DNA of 51,032 nucleotides, taken from Candidatus Poseidonia sp. Its GTDB lineage: Archaea > Thermoplasmatota > Poseidoniia > Poseidoniales > Poseidoniaceae. Under the pieces are notes generated by a model that worked only from the letters and a program-made list of their open reading frames with translations, had not been told where the DNA came from and searched no databases. This document shows, piece by piece, positions 25,735 through 35,555 of this stretch. Numbering within the stretch: the first letter of the stretch is position 1; every line of letters begins with the position of its first letter. The stretch is taken from positions 1 through 51,032 of the forward strand of contig JAUREO010000009.1 in the NCBI GenBank assembly GCA_030827365.1, given 5' to 3'. The position numbers were made by a program, and so were the translations under genes.

Positions 25735-26757
25735 CTACATCGAGGCCTCGAAAGGAACATATTGCCCATCTTCGCCAAGTATGTAGGGTTTAGGTTCAAA
25801 CGACCCATCTGGATTTTTGATGTAATAATATCCATCTCCAGAGGTTTCGTACACTGGTTCACTCTGTGTTACCACATTCTCAGTTACTGGAGTTTCAGGT
25901 GTCAAAGGTTCAGCATCGACCTTTGGTGGCGGACCTTGAGGCCCACCAGGAGGAGGACCAGATGGCCCCATAGAAACGATTGAACTTGCAGCAGCCCTCA
26001 AAACCTGTTGCTCGACTGAATGTGGGTCTTTTTCAAGTAAATCTCGATGAATTTTTCCGTTCTTTTGGGCCCCGATGAAAGCAAAAATTGACAACGCAAG
26101 GCAGCATAAGCCCACAATTCCAAACACTGCTTGCAATTGCCAAATACCTCCTTGAACAGTGAGTTTTGCATTTCCGTCTAAGTCCGCTCCCGAAATCACT
26201 TTAGTTGTTTCACCATTTTCAACGACTTCTTCAATCTGCACATACAAGACCTTGGCACAGTATTCACCAGGGTCCACATCGAAATCAAAACTTATGGTTT
26301 CTCCAGCGACCGCTTTTTTCATTTGAAACTGATATTGATGCGAATTTCCTTCACGTGCTTGAACCTCTTTTTCTGCCATTGCGGGGGATGTACAATCCTT
26401 TTCGTGGATGATGTAAACACCAACTTGGACATTGGCAACAGCGGGAGGATCAAACACCTCAACATCAAGCGAAATGGGAACATCAAAGACATCCTCACCC
26501 GGTATCGGAAGTCCCATGAGCAATCCGAGATCCTTCTCGGCAGATTGTGAGAAATTATCGTCAACTGCGTCAAAGGGCCACGGGAAAAGGGCTCCAGCGA
26601 AGAAAATAGATGCGATTCCCAAAAACAAGTAAACATTCCATCGGGCATTACGAAGAACTGATTCTCGGTCTTCCTTTGACATTTGTTCAAACAATTCTTC
26701 TTGTTCATCTTCATCAGTTAGGCCTCCAACTTCTTCGTCTTCATGTTCGTCAGCCAT
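25735..26757 (-). CDS. Two-helix membrane protein with GPPP-rich cytoplasmic tail
   Basis: The 340-residue protein has an acidic N-terminus (MADEHEDEEVGGLTDEDEQE), a first membrane helix (about 44-62, YLFLGIASIFFAGALFPW), an external beta domain with two cysteines (EKDCTSP and GEYCAKV), a second helix (about 208-230, LQAVFGIVGLCCLALSIFAF) and a cytoplasmic tail with SGPPPGGPQGPPPK followed by a short motif GYYYIKNPDGSFEPKPYILGE-like that resembles protein-interaction linkers. No family is recognised. The ATG at 26755-26757 is chosen over a 15-codon extension. It is co-directional with the SAP protein gene, 80 bp upstream. Confidence 0.72.
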   Translation of the reverse strand: MADEHEDEEVGGLTDEDEQEELFEQMSKEDRESVLRNARWNVYLFLGIASIFFAGALFPWPFDAVDDNFSQSAEKDLGLLMGLPIPGEDVFDVPISLDVEVFDPPAVANVQVGVYIIHEKDCTSPAMAEKEVQAREGNSHQYQFQMKKAVAGETISFDFDVDPGEYCAKVLYVQIEEVVENGETTKVISGADLDGNAKLTVQGGIWQLQAVFGIVGLCCLALSIFAFIGAQKNGKIHRDLLEKDPHSVEQQVLRAAASSIVSMGPSGPPPGGPQGPPPKVDAEPLTPETPVTENVVTQSEPVYETSGDGYYYIKNPDGSFEPKPYILGEDGQYVPFEASM

Positions 26758-26869
26758 AGTGAAAGGACAACCCTTCAGTTCTTCAAAGAAGCGATGATTC
26801 ATTTTGAACCCAATTGATTCTGCTTGGGAACCGAATTTTTCAAAAATAGTAAACCGTCGTCTTGAGTTT

Positions 26870-28069
26870 ATGAGTCTCCGTCTCGCAGTGATAAGTCGGG
26901 GCCCAAGACTCTACAGCACAAAACGAATCTTGCAAGAAGCACGAGCAAGAGGCATCGATGTTGAAGTGTGCGACCCGATGAAATTCACGCTCACAGTATC
27001 CAATCAATCGATGGAAGTGTTGTACAAGGGTTCGAAATTTGAGCACGAAGCGGTCATACCACGTATCGGTCATTCGATCACCAAACACGGCGTCTCAATT
27101 TTACATCATCTTGAACATCTTGGGATTTGGACTGCAAATTCAAGCCAAGGCATTCTTCATAGCAGAGATAAGTTACAGGCATCCCAAATTATGGCTCGTA
27201 ATCGAATTCCAGTGCCTACAACAGTATATGTCAGAGATATTTTTGATGTTGAACATGCCATTGAACAGGTCGGTGGCTTGCCAGTTGTCATCAAAGTCAC
27301 GCAGGGAACCCAAGGCGAGGGGGTATTTTTACGCCATACGCATTACGAAGCAAGAAGCCTCGTTCAAGGGCTTCTCGTTACGGGCAGGTCCGTCCTTATC
27401 CAACAATACATTGCCGAATCACACGGAAGGGACATTCGGGCTTTTGTCGTTGGGGACAAAGTCGTTGCTTGTATGCGAAGAAGAGCGAGAGGTCGTGAAT
27501 TTAGAAGCAATTTCCATTTGAATGGAACCGTTGAACGAGTTGACCTACCACCTGAATACGAAGAAGCAGCGTGCCGTGCAGCAAGAGTGTTGGGTCTTAA
27601 CATTGCAGGTGTTGACTTGCTTGAAGGACGAGACGGCCCCCTTGTTCTCGAGGTGAATTCGTCTCCGGGTTTGGAAGGTATCGAAAAGGCAAGCGGTGTC
27701 AATGTAGCAGGCCAAATTGTTGATTATGTGCTAAGTGAGACTGCATTTTCAGATGTTGACCTCGATCAACTCTTGAGAACAGTGCCTGGAGAAGGTGTGC
27801 TCTCTTTGCAACTTCGAAACCATCCAAAGCTTGTTGGGCAGCGCATTGAGCAGTTGTTCAAACCAGAAGCAACCATTCCAGTGTTTGCGTTATCGAGGGA
27901 GAATCAATTGATTTGGAACCCAAACCCTGAATTACAACTTCGATACAATGATATCATTATCTGTTACGGAGATTTATCAGAACTCAGAGCCTCCTTAAGG
28001 GCAGTACTGATTGACCTTCAGAACGATGTCGGAACTTCACAGACCAAAGATTCGACCGAGATGGCTTGA
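26870..28069 (+). CDS. RimK-family ATP-grasp ligase with C-terminal TrkA-C-like domain
   Basis: The 399-residue protein starts with the RimK N-domain (MSLRLAVISRGPRLYSTKRI), then an ATP-grasp fold with NSSQGILHSRDKLQASQIMA, VVIKVTQGTQGEGVFL, HGRDIRAFVVGDKVVACMRR and the metal-site NIAGVDLLEG followed by VLEVNSSPGLEGIE. Family members add glutamate or similar amino acids to proteins, cofactors or carrier peptides. From about residue 310 a TrkA-C (RCK-C)-like domain follows (LQLRNHPKLVGQRIEQLF and YNDIIICYGDLSEL). The ATG at 26870 is favoured; the TTG 22 codons upstream adds unrelated residues. It ends one base from the convergent groEL stop. Confidence 0.87.
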   Translation: MSLRLAVISRGPRLYSTKRILQEARARGIDVEVCDPMKFTLTVSNQSMEVLYKGSKFEHEAVIPRIGHSITKHGVSILHHLEHLGIWTANSSQGILHSRDKLQASQIMARNRIPVPTTVYVRDIFDVEHAIEQVGGLPVVIKVTQGTQGEGVFLRHTHYEARSLVQGLLVTGRSVLIQQYIAESHGRDIRAFVVGDKVVACMRRRARGREFRSNFHLNGTVERVDLPPEYEEAACRAARVLGLNIAGVDLLEGRDGPLVLEVNSSPGLEGIEKASGVNVAGQIVDYVLSETAFSDVDLDQLLRTVPGEGVLSLQLRNHPKLVGQRIEQLFKPEATIPVFALSRENQLIWNPNPELQLRYNDIIICYGDLSELRASLRAVLIDLQNDVGTSQTKDSTEMA

Positions 28070-28070
28070 C

Positions 28071-29723
<1,653 letters not shown>

Positions 29724-29728
29724 TCACC

Positions 29729-29998
29729 TCATCCATTGATTTTTGCCTGCAAGTCTTCTTCTTTTATGAGTAGATATTCGATGCCAAGCCACTCAAGAGT
29801 AGTACCACCAAACGCTCTGTGAATCACGCGGTCACCCACATTGACATGTTCAACATCTGGTCCAACAGCAAGAATTGTTCCAACATTCATTTTTTCCCTT
29901 GCTTCCTCAGGAAGAAGTAAACCTGAGGTTGTTTTTTCAGGGGCAGTTTCTTTTTGGAGCAAGACCATTGAGGAGAGGGGTTCGATTCCTATATCCAT
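29729..29998 (-). CDS. groES: Co-chaperonin GroES (Hsp10)
   Basis: The 89-residue protein caps the GroEL ring. It has the mobile-loop region KTTSGLLLPEEAREK, the conserved GTILAVGPD and GDRVIHRAFGGT, and YLLIKEEDLQA near the end. The ATG at 29996-29998 follows GGTGG by 5 nt; a GTG three codons upstream overlaps that site. groES-groEL is the normal bacterial order and spacing, so the pair probably moved as a unit. A TATA-like box lies about 50 nt upstream. Confidence 0.95.
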   Translation of the reverse strand: MDIGIEPLSSMVLLQKETAPEKTTSGLLLPEEAREKMNVGTILAVGPDVEHVNVGDRVIHRAFGGTTLEWLGIEYLLIKEEDLQAKING

Positions 29999-30043
29999 AT
30001 TGACCACCGTTCACTACTGAACTATTGGTTGTGTAATGGGGGG

Positions 30044-30055
30044 GATATTTTAACC
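30044..30055 (-). promoter_or_regulatory. Candidate archaeal promoter of groES-groEL
   Basis: The minus strand reads GGTTAAAATATC, an archaeal TATA-like box with a purine-rich upstream edge, followed by a run of seven C (30038-30044). It is 46-57 nt upstream of the groES ATG, so it would give a leader of about 20-25 nt that includes the GGTGG ribosome site. An archaeal-style promoter in front of bacterial genes would show adaptation after transfer. Confidence 0.45.
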
Positions 30056-30143
30056 TTACGAGAATCCAAAAGGACAATATATCGCAGGTCACAATCCCAT
30101 GTTTTTTTCGATGGTTTCATTAAGGAGTGAAGGATACTGTTGA

Positions 30144-31310
30144 ATGTCCACTGGACATGGGATGCACGCTCACTTTGGTGGGCAGGCGGTGACGCCAATG
30201 AACGAGAAAGAAACGCGGAAGCCTCAACCAATGGCTCGTAAACCGAGTCAATTTCATGGTCATCAGGAGCCAAAGCAGGCGCGTTTAGACAATGAGCCGA
30301 GACAACTTCCTGCTCGTTTGCAACACATTCAACACCTTCCTTGGCAACGATGCTATGAGCAGCAACTCAAAACCGAAAATAAGTCCTTGAACACACAGAA
30401 ATCGTACTTCTACGGCTTACGGTCATTGGTGGAGGCCATGTTGCCAAACGAATCTATTCTCACCGAGGAACAATATGAACAAATGACATTAGGAGACCTC
30501 GTTGACCGATTGGAGCCAATGAATGGACGAATTGATGTGTGGGTACACTCTCTTCACAGTTTGAAACCTACGACATTCAATGCAAGACTTGCAGCATCAC
30601 GGCACCTCCTCAAATGGCTTGGTCATCGCTGGCCGGACCACCTATTGCGTTCCAGAGTCGGAAAGAGGTTGCCACGAACACTGACAAAGCGTGAATTGAG
30701 CGATGTCATCGAAGCTGCGAAACACAGTGAAAATCCAAGTGCAGACCTTATTGTTACACTTATGCTGGATACCGGATTAAGGGTCAGTGAAGTATGTTCT
30801 TTGAACATCGACGACATCGACTTAGAAGATAATTCGGCGAGAGTCATTGGAGGAAAAGGGGACAAAGATCGAATGGTCTTATTCACAGAACGTACACGAC
30901 AAGCACTTCACCGATGGTTTCCCATTCGTCATACGATAGCATCAAAACATCAAAATGCACTCATTGTCAACAGATTCGGAAGACGCCTCAACTCAAGAGC
31001 AATCCAAAGAAGTATGGACGCACTCGCTGTCGAAATTGGTCTTCCTCAAGGGCGCCTTACTCCGCATGTTTTGCGGCACAACTTTGCAACTGGTCTACTC
31101 GAAAGAGGAGCAGACTTGGTGTCGATTCAACGCCTCATGGGTCATGCAACCATTGCGACGACTCGAGTGTATCTTGAAATCTCTGACCAAACATTGAGAG
31201 AAGTGTACCATCGGGCACAATCAATGAGGGCTCTAGAAGAGCGAGAAGATATTCATCATTTGTCAGTAATGGATGAAACATCGAACCTTCTTTTGGAGGA
31301 TGAGGATTAG
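30144..31310 (+). CDS. xerA: Tyrosine recombinase, XerA/XerC/XerD-like
   Basis: The 388-residue integrase has all catalytic residues of the family: R213 (TGLRVSEV), K238 (IGGKGDKDRM), H308 and R311 (PHVLRHNFATGLL), H334 (LMGHATIATT) and Y343 (RVYLEI). The core-binding domain covers about 65-165. It probably resolves chromosome dimers at a dif-like site, though a mobile-element origin is possible. The first 60 residues are a basic, glutamine-rich extension with no recognised domain; starts at 30162 or later would shorten it. No inverted repeats flank the gene, and no dif-like site was identified by eye. It is divergent from groES. Confidence 0.9.
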   Translation: MSTGHGMHAHFGGQAVTPMNEKETRKPQPMARKPSQFHGHQEPKQARLDNEPRQLPARLQHIQHLPWQRCYEQQLKTENKSLNTQKSYFYGLRSLVEAMLPNESILTEEQYEQMTLGDLVDRLEPMNGRIDVWVHSLHSLKPTTFNARLAASRHLLKWLGHRWPDHLLRSRVGKRLPRTLTKRELSDVIEAAKHSENPSADLIVTLMLDTGLRVSEVCSLNIDDIDLEDNSARVIGGKGDKDRMVLFTERTRQALHRWFPIRHTIASKHQNALIVNRFGRRLNSRAIQRSMDALAVEIGLPQGRLTPHVLRHNFATGLLERGADLVSIQRLMGHATIATTRVYLEISDQTLREVYHRAQSMRALEEREDIHHLSVMDETSNLLLEDED

Positions 31311-31312
31311 TC

Positions 31313-31543
31313 TTACGAAGATGATTTTGTTCTCTTTTGTATCTTGGAGGGCCCAGTCCAATCTTTTTTTGCTTGAACATCTTGTCCAAAATGACCTTCA
31401 ATTGGACAAAATTTGCCTGAGCGGCATCTTGAGCAATTGCCCTTTGGTGGAACCTCAACCGTCTTTCGAAGACGGCCATATTTCCTTCTTGGCACAATTT
31501 TATCTTCTTCAAGGAAGCCTTCTAATATATCGGTTCCAAGCAT
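31313..31543 (-). CDS. Small basic protein with Cys-rich cluster, 76 aa
   Basis: I do not recognise this protein. It has an acidic N-terminus (MLGTDILEGFLEEDK), a basic middle (RRKYGRLRKTVEVPPKG) and a compact cluster CSRCRSGKFCPIEGH (residues 37-51), with C-x2-C-x5-C then E-G-H, which could bind zinc, and a lysine/serine tail. The ATG is at 31541-31543. Its stop lies 2 bp from the end of the convergent xerA gene, and the region upstream (31544-31638) is the shared divergent promoter space with the SLOG gene. Its gene-like placement, start codon and non-random composition support a real gene. Confidence 0.6.
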   Translation of the reverse strand: MLGTDILEGFLEEDKIVPRRKYGRLRKTVEVPPKGNCSRCRSGKFCPIEGHFGQDVQAKKDWTGPSKIQKRTKSSS

Positions 31544-31611
31544 GAAGAATTGAGTTTTTCTTCCTCATCACGGAAAAATTCATTGTAAATGTGATTTTTT
31601 GAGGCAACCTT

Positions 31612-31621
31612 CATAATTATT
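31612..31621 (+). promoter_or_regulatory. TATA-like box for the SLOG gene
   Basis: CATAATTATT lies 18-27 nt upstream of the ATG at 31639. No Shine-Dalgarno is present, so a leaderless transcript is plausible. Confidence 0.35.
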
Positions 31622-31638
31622 CACATTGATTCCTTACC

Positions 31639-32112
31639 ATGTCGGGAAGTAGTTCAGTGCAAGACGAGTTTTTGGATTCTATTGCTGGAGTTGATTTGAA
31701 CGATGATGGAAAGTTCGTTGCACTCATCATTTGTGGAAATTCACGGTTTTACAATTATGGTTGGATTGAAGAGCAATTAGAGCAATGGGTAAAATTCAAC
31801 GGATACCCCGATGTAGTCATTTTGGGGGGTGCAAGTGGTGTTGATGTTTTGGCTGAACGCTGGGCAGATAACAATAACATTGCATTGCGAGTATTCACAG
31901 AAATGTGGTCATCACCCCGCCCTAATCAAGTCGAAGACTCTGGGCGGCCTGAAGCAACAGATGCGATGGGTCAAATTATGATTCGTTATGCAACTCACAT
32001 GCTTGCGTTTCCGGGACCGAAATCGAAATGGACTCGACGAATGATTGAAATCGCCAACGAGAATAACATCAAAACTGTTGTGATCGAATTACCGATGAGC
32101 AGTGATGACTAA
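31639..32112 (+). CDS. SLOG-superfamily protein (YspA/DUF2493-like)
   Basis: The 157-residue protein has the Rossmann-like SLOG layout: FVALIICGNSRFYNYGWIEE (residues 26-45), DVVILGGASGVDVLAERWAD (58-77) with the G-G-A-x-G-x-D nucleotide loop, an A-x-x-x-x-F-P-G-x-x-S segment (MLAFPGPKSKWTRRMIEIA) and a terminal strand. SLOG proteins bind nucleotide-derived ligands; some act as signal sensors in antiviral or toxin systems, others in cofactor metabolism. No effector gene is adjacent, so a defence role is not shown. The stop is 17 bp from the convergent HhH-protein gene. Confidence 0.78.
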   Translation: MSGSSSVQDEFLDSIAGVDLNDDGKFVALIICGNSRFYNYGWIEEQLEQWVKFNGYPDVVILGGASGVDVLAERWADNNNIALRVFTEMWSSPRPNQVEDSGRPEATDAMGQIMIRYATHMLAFPGPKSKWTRRMIEIANENNIKTVVIELPMSSDD

Positions 32113-32129
32113 GAACACAACAACCGTCA

Positions 32130-32612
32130 TCATTCTTTTTTCTTAAACCAAGGCATGTCTTTGACGCTCTTTGGGATCGAGATATTTGTTCCCTTTCGGT
32201 CTGCTGAAGACTTGTGCTTGAGGGAGGCAGCCGTTTCTTTTGTCTCTTCAACGACTTTTTTTGCCATATCTTTGGACTTTGCAACCGCTTTACTCGAAGC
32301 ATCGCTCACCTTTTGTGCAGTTTTCTTTGTCGCCGAAGAGGCGCTTTTACCAGCCTTTTTTGCTGTTGTACTGACTTTTTTTGTTGCCGATACTGTCTTT
32401 TTCGATGCAGATGATGCTTTGCTTGCAAACTTTGCCGCTGCAATCATTTTTTTTGCCGTGGATGCAGCTATTCCTGCACCTTCAAGAGATTTCTGAGAAG
32501 CCTTGGAAAGTCCCGCAACTGTCGTAATTTTGAGTGATTTGAGTTTTTTAATCGTAGCGGGTCCAACACCGTCCAATGAAGTTAATTCGTTTGTTTCGTT
32601 ATCATCGGCCAT
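32130..32612 (-). CDS. HhH protein with histone H1-like Ala/Lys-rich tail
   Basis: The 160-residue protein starts with a helix-hairpin-helix pair (residues 10-60: LTSLDGVGPATIKKLKSL and LEGAGIAASTAKKMIAAA), a DNA-binding motif. Residues 60-135 are dominated by K, A, S and T in short repeats (SKKTVSATKKVSTTAKKAG, then SATKKTAQKVSDASSKA), very like the tails of eukaryotic H1 and bacterial HU/H1 homologs. It probably binds DNA and compacts it. The ATG is at 32610-32612 with no ribosome site; TATAAT lies about 29 nt upstream, fitting a leaderless mRNA. No archaeal HMf-type histone fold is seen. Confidence 0.8.
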   Translation of the reverse strand: MADDNETNELTSLDGVGPATIKKLKSLKITTVAGLSKASQKSLEGAGIAASTAKKMIAAAKFASKASSASKKTVSATKKVSTTAKKAGKSASSATKKTAQKVSDASSKAVAKSKDMAKKVVEETKETAASLKHKSSADRKGTNISIPKSVKDMPWFKKKE

Positions 32613-32636
32613 TTCGCACCATATATGCCAAGCATT

Positions 32637-32646
32637 AACTATAATT
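32637..32646. promoter_or_regulatory. TATA-like element in a divergent intergenic region
   Basis: TAACTATAAT lies 25-34 nt upstream of the HhH gene ATG on the minus strand and about 43-52 nt upstream of the plus-strand ATG at 32689. The 76-bp gap must hold both promoters. Confidence 0.3.
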
Positions 32647-32688
32647 TGAATTCTTTGTCATGAATCAATTGATTCCATCGACGAATTG

Positions 32689-33516
32689 ATGAGGAGTATT
32701 CTGCAAGATTTGTGCATGGGCGGGGAGAACGATGGTCAAACTTCAGTCCTTATAGCCCAAGTAAGAAAAGCCACAGCGGACCATCGTGTAGACCCAAATT
32801 CGGGGTTACTTCGGTCAAAATCATTTCCAAAACCAAACAAGGTCGTGTATTTGGGCGATGTAGCAAAAGCGGTGTTGAATTGCTTGGACTTACCCGAAAC
32901 GCCTCGATTTACCCGAATTCCAGAATTCAATGAACAAAAATGGGTTTTTATCACCAGAAGCAGCGACATCGAAGTCACCATAAAGTCGGCTCCGTATTGG
33001 CTTTTTGGACTTGTGAATTCTGGTTACCTGAACATCATTGAACTGAAGGGCGATTATGCTTCCAGATGCCGAGTCGTGTACGACATTGTAGCAGTTTTAC
33101 CACAACCACCTTGGGAGATGACTCACTTGAATGCCTACAATGGATTTGCAAATCGCAAAGGATTGCCATTCTTTTTGGATAACGAGAAAAACTGGAAACG
33201 ACTTATCGACCACGCAGCAGAACATTTGCTTGAATCGATAGAAATCATGCAAACCAAACTTTCATCCTCAGCATTTTCAAAAGAAGATGTTGAATTTATT
33301 GAATCTGAACTTTCTTTTGCTCGAAAATCACTTATGGATTCCAACGCGCCCGCTGTTGAAAGAGCCTTATCTCGCATCGAAGCAATCATCATCGAAGCAC
33401 ATCAACACAACGAGGTTCACGGCAAGAAATCATTGGATGATGCACCGCTGGAATTACCGCTCGATAACGTGCCATTTGTTGATTACACCAATGAAATCGA
33501 AAGTTCTGAAGAGTAG
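32689..33516 (+). CDS. Hypothetical protein, 275 aa
   Basis: No family is recognised. The N-terminal 130 residues look like a mixed alpha/beta domain (VVYLGDVAKAVLNCLDL, WVFITRSSDIEVTIKSAP, CRVVYDIVAVLPQPPWEM). The C-terminal part is a long helical hairpin (about 165-250, HAAEHLLESIEIMQTKL and VERALSRIEAIIIEAHQH), possibly a coiled coil, with an acidic tail. There is no signal peptide or membrane segment. The ATG at 32689 follows a weak TTG; a second ATG at 32716 also has an upstream purine stretch. It lies 52 bp before the Sec61-beta gene, same strand. Confidence 0.65.
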   Translation: MRSILQDLCMGGENDGQTSVLIAQVRKATADHRVDPNSGLLRSKSFPKPNKVVYLGDVAKAVLNCLDLPETPRFTRIPEFNEQKWVFITRSSDIEVTIKSAPYWLFGLVNSGYLNIIELKGDYASRCRVVYDIVAVLPQPPWEMTHLNAYNGFANRKGLPFFLDNEKNWKRLIDHAAEHLLESIEIMQTKLSSSAFSKEDVEFIESELSFARKSLMDSNAPAVERALSRIEAIIIEAHQHNEVHGKKSLDDAPLELPLDNVPFVDYTNEIESSEE

Positions 33517-33568
33517 GAATTTCACAATGTTTTCATAAAGGGGTGTTTTATCGGAGGGGTTGGTAGCC

Positions 33569-33757
33569 ATGGCAAAGAAGTCTGACGGTGGTGGAATTCA
33601 ACAAGCTGCAGGTTTGATTCGATATTTCGATGAGGAATCTGAAGCATCATGGAAAATTTCACCAACAAAAGTTTACATGGCATGTATTCTTCTTGGTGGA
33701 TTTTTCTATCTTGTGAACGAAGGCGTTGTGCAAGCGATCATAAACATTTTTTCATGA
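33569..33757 (+). CDS. Preprotein translocase subunit Sec61-beta
   Basis: The 62-residue protein has the family pattern: a short polar, glycine-rich N-terminus (MAKKSDGGGIQQAAGLIRYF), an acidic stretch, and one C-terminal membrane helix (VYMACILLGGFFYLVNEGVV). Sec61-beta is the small tail-anchored subunit of the archaeal/eukaryotic SecYEG-type channel. The ATG at 33569-33571 is preceded by GGAGG about 11 nt upstream; a TTG three codons earlier is unlikely. Its last 6 bp overlap the convergent gene. Confidence 0.85.
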   Translation: MAKKSDGGGIQQAAGLIRYFDEESEASWKISPTKVYMACILLGGFFYLVNEGVVQAIINIFS

Positions 33758-34111
33758 ACTCATCGTTTCAACGAGAACAATTTTTCCTTCATTCTCAGCG
33801 ATTTTTCCAGCAACATACAGTGCGGTATCAAGGTCAAAAGTTACACCTAAGGTCGCTTGATTTACCTCGTTTTGAAGAATCAATTTGTGCTTGAGTTTGC
33901 TATACTCTGCACTGTCCACTCTTTCAAACACCCAATGATCGTCTTCAATGCGAATAAGTGGTGGTACAATTGGCTGGTCCATCATTTCAGAAGTCGTCTG
34001 ATTCGTTCGCTGTTTGAGCGTCTTCAAGTCCTCCAAAGGATTCCATGTCGTACGTGGATGTCTTCTCAAAATTGTATACTGCCGCCGACTATTCTTCCCG
34101 CTTGTATTCAT
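33752..34111 (-). CDS. Hypothetical protein, 119 aa
   Basis: No family is recognised. The N-terminal 45 residues are basic (SRRQYTILRRHPRTTW), and the C-terminal 70 form an alpha/beta unit (PLIRIEDDHWVFERVDSAEY, then LGVTFDLDTALYVAGKIAEN). The ATG at 34109-34111 has GGGGAT about 10 nt upstream and a TATA-like CTTATATGTC some 52-61 nt upstream. A GTG at 34156 would extend it by 15 residues but would lie too close to that TATA-like box. It converges on Sec61-beta with a 6-bp overlap. Confidence 0.6.
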   Translation of the reverse strand: MNTSGKNSRRQYTILRRHPRTTWNPLEDLKTLKQRTNQTTSEMMDQPIVPPLIRIEDDHWVFERVDSAEYSKLKHKLILQNEVNQATLGVTFDLDTALYVAGKIAENEGKIVLVETMSS

Positions 34112-34205
34112 AGGGTCCCATCCCCTGAAATCTTTCGATTTCGTTAACCAAGTCACCCTAATGACATATAAGCCCCGCGATACATTTAGCCTTCATGATG
34201 CTGTT

Positions 34206-35552
34206 TTACAGGCTCATGTTTTTTGCCATTCGATGAATAAGGAAAGCACTCAAGCAACCAAAACAACCCCATACAATAAGAGCCGTTGAAATGTTGAATC
34301 CAACCTGGATGGACGCGATGATTATACTGGCAGAATACATGAAGAAGTAGACTGCTGCAGTGCTTTTCTCATCATTCGTTTTGAAGTAACCAACCAGTTG
34401 ACTGAATAATGAACTAAATCCAAGTGCGATAAAATAGTTCACGAAAAGAAACGCATGGTCATTAACAATAAATACGATGGGGAGGGTGAAAAGCATCACA
34501 AATCGAAACCACCAAATTTCTGGTGCTTTCGAAGAGTCGAACCCGAGAGGGGGCAATCCCATTGCCACAATAGCAATGAAAAAAACCCAAGCAAAGAGGT
34601 CAAACGACAACGCAAGGAATTGCATCTTTGTGAGGTGATAATGTTCCAAACCGAAGGACAGAGATGCAATCGTAAGAAATGCAACGAACGTTCCGCAAAC
34701 GGTATACATCAACTGATGGGCAGTATGCTGATTTTGGCAATATTTTTCCACCATTCTTAAATCTGAAACAAAGGTGGTGCACATGAAAAGATAAATGGTC
34801 AAAAGAACAACTCCAAATTCTTTGTAATAATGTGGCGAAGAAGTCAACAAATGATTTGGGTCAAAATTACGTGAGAATTGGATGAGCAGTGCGAGGAAAA
34901 CGATTGATTTGAGCCTTGCATTTCGCACGAGCAAGTTCAATTCATGCTCTGAACGCGACATGCTGTAGGATGTCCATAATTCACCCGAAAGGGACAGGCA
35001 GAAACCGCACACGAGTGCTACAATTGAAATTGTCCAGGGCGGAAATTCAGTGAACACCGGTTCCTTTGGTCCTGATTCAAGAGGCAAATACATCGTGTCA
35101 GGAAACATTGGGATTGCAAGAAGGAGCATCCAAAACCCAGCGTGCTTCATCATTCGAAGACGAAATTCATGGCGAATTTCCAATGGACGTCGACGAACAC
35201 TAGGTAAATGATGAGATGTGAGGGCAAGTAAGAGAAAGAATACAAATCCTATTTCTACCGCACCTTGGCCATTCAATGCAACCTGCAAGCGTTCGCTCAT
35301 GGTTGAATCAACGGTCAAGTATTGTGCGACTTCATTTCGCTTAAATTCGAGCGAGATTACATCATTGATTCGATCAGCGAACAAGAGAACCATGAGGCCA
35401 ATGGGTGACCATTGAAGCATTCGAATGATTTTGCCATGAAGGGAATCAGGTATTTTTTTCCTCAGGAATCCATCAATATTTTCAAAGAAGATCCAAAAAA
35501 ACCCAGAAAACAGAGAAAGTGCAACAATCCAAGGTGCATGTTCTCCGAGCAT
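34206..35552 (-). CDS. Polytopic membrane protein of unknown function
   Basis: The 448-residue protein has about 11 hydrophobic helices, with charged loops between them (VRRRPLEIRHEFRLRMMKH, and a central NARLKSIVFL). There is no transporter signature or ATP-binding motif that I can name. The ATG is at 35550-35552, only 3 bp from the start of the divergent methyltransferase gene. No clear ribosome site is visible. The downstream gene (33752-34111) shares the strand, 94 bp away. Confidence 0.75.
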   Translation of the reverse strand: MLGEHAPWIVALSLFSGFFWIFFENIDGFLRKKIPDSLHGKIIRMLQWSPIGLMVLLFADRINDVISLEFKRNEVAQYLTVDSTMSERLQVALNGQGAVEIGFVFFLLLALTSHHLPSVRRRPLEIRHEFRLRMMKHAGFWMLLLAIPMFPDTMYLPLESGPKEPVFTEFPPWTISIVALVCGFCLSLSGELWTSYSMSRSEHELNLLVRNARLKSIVFLALLIQFSRNFDPNHLLTSSPHYYKEFGVVLLTIYLFMCTTFVSDLRMVEKYCQNQHTAHQLMYTVCGTFVAFLTIASLSFGLEHYHLTKMQFLALSFDLFAWVFFIAIVAMGLPPLGFDSSKAPEIWWFRFVMLFTLPIVFIVNDHAFLFVNYFIALGFSSLFSQLVGYFKTNDEKSTAAVYFFMYSASIIIASIQVGFNISTALIVWGCFGCLSAFLIHRMAKNMSL

Positions 35553-35555
35553 GTT

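Noticed and set aside
30144-31310. xerA as a phage or mobile-element integrase
   Set aside because: No flanking inverted repeats, cargo genes, tRNA-derived target copy or attachment-site pair is visible; a housekeeping Xer recombinase is simpler.
31135-31512. 125-codon minus-strand frame across the xerA end
   Set aside because: It is antisense to the catalytic region of the recombinase; the 76-codon frame at 31313-31543 is the better gene on that strand.
35412-35555. N-terminal extension of the NSUN methyltransferase
   Set aside because: It would overlap the membrane-protein gene by 141 bp, and the extra residues have no family likeness.
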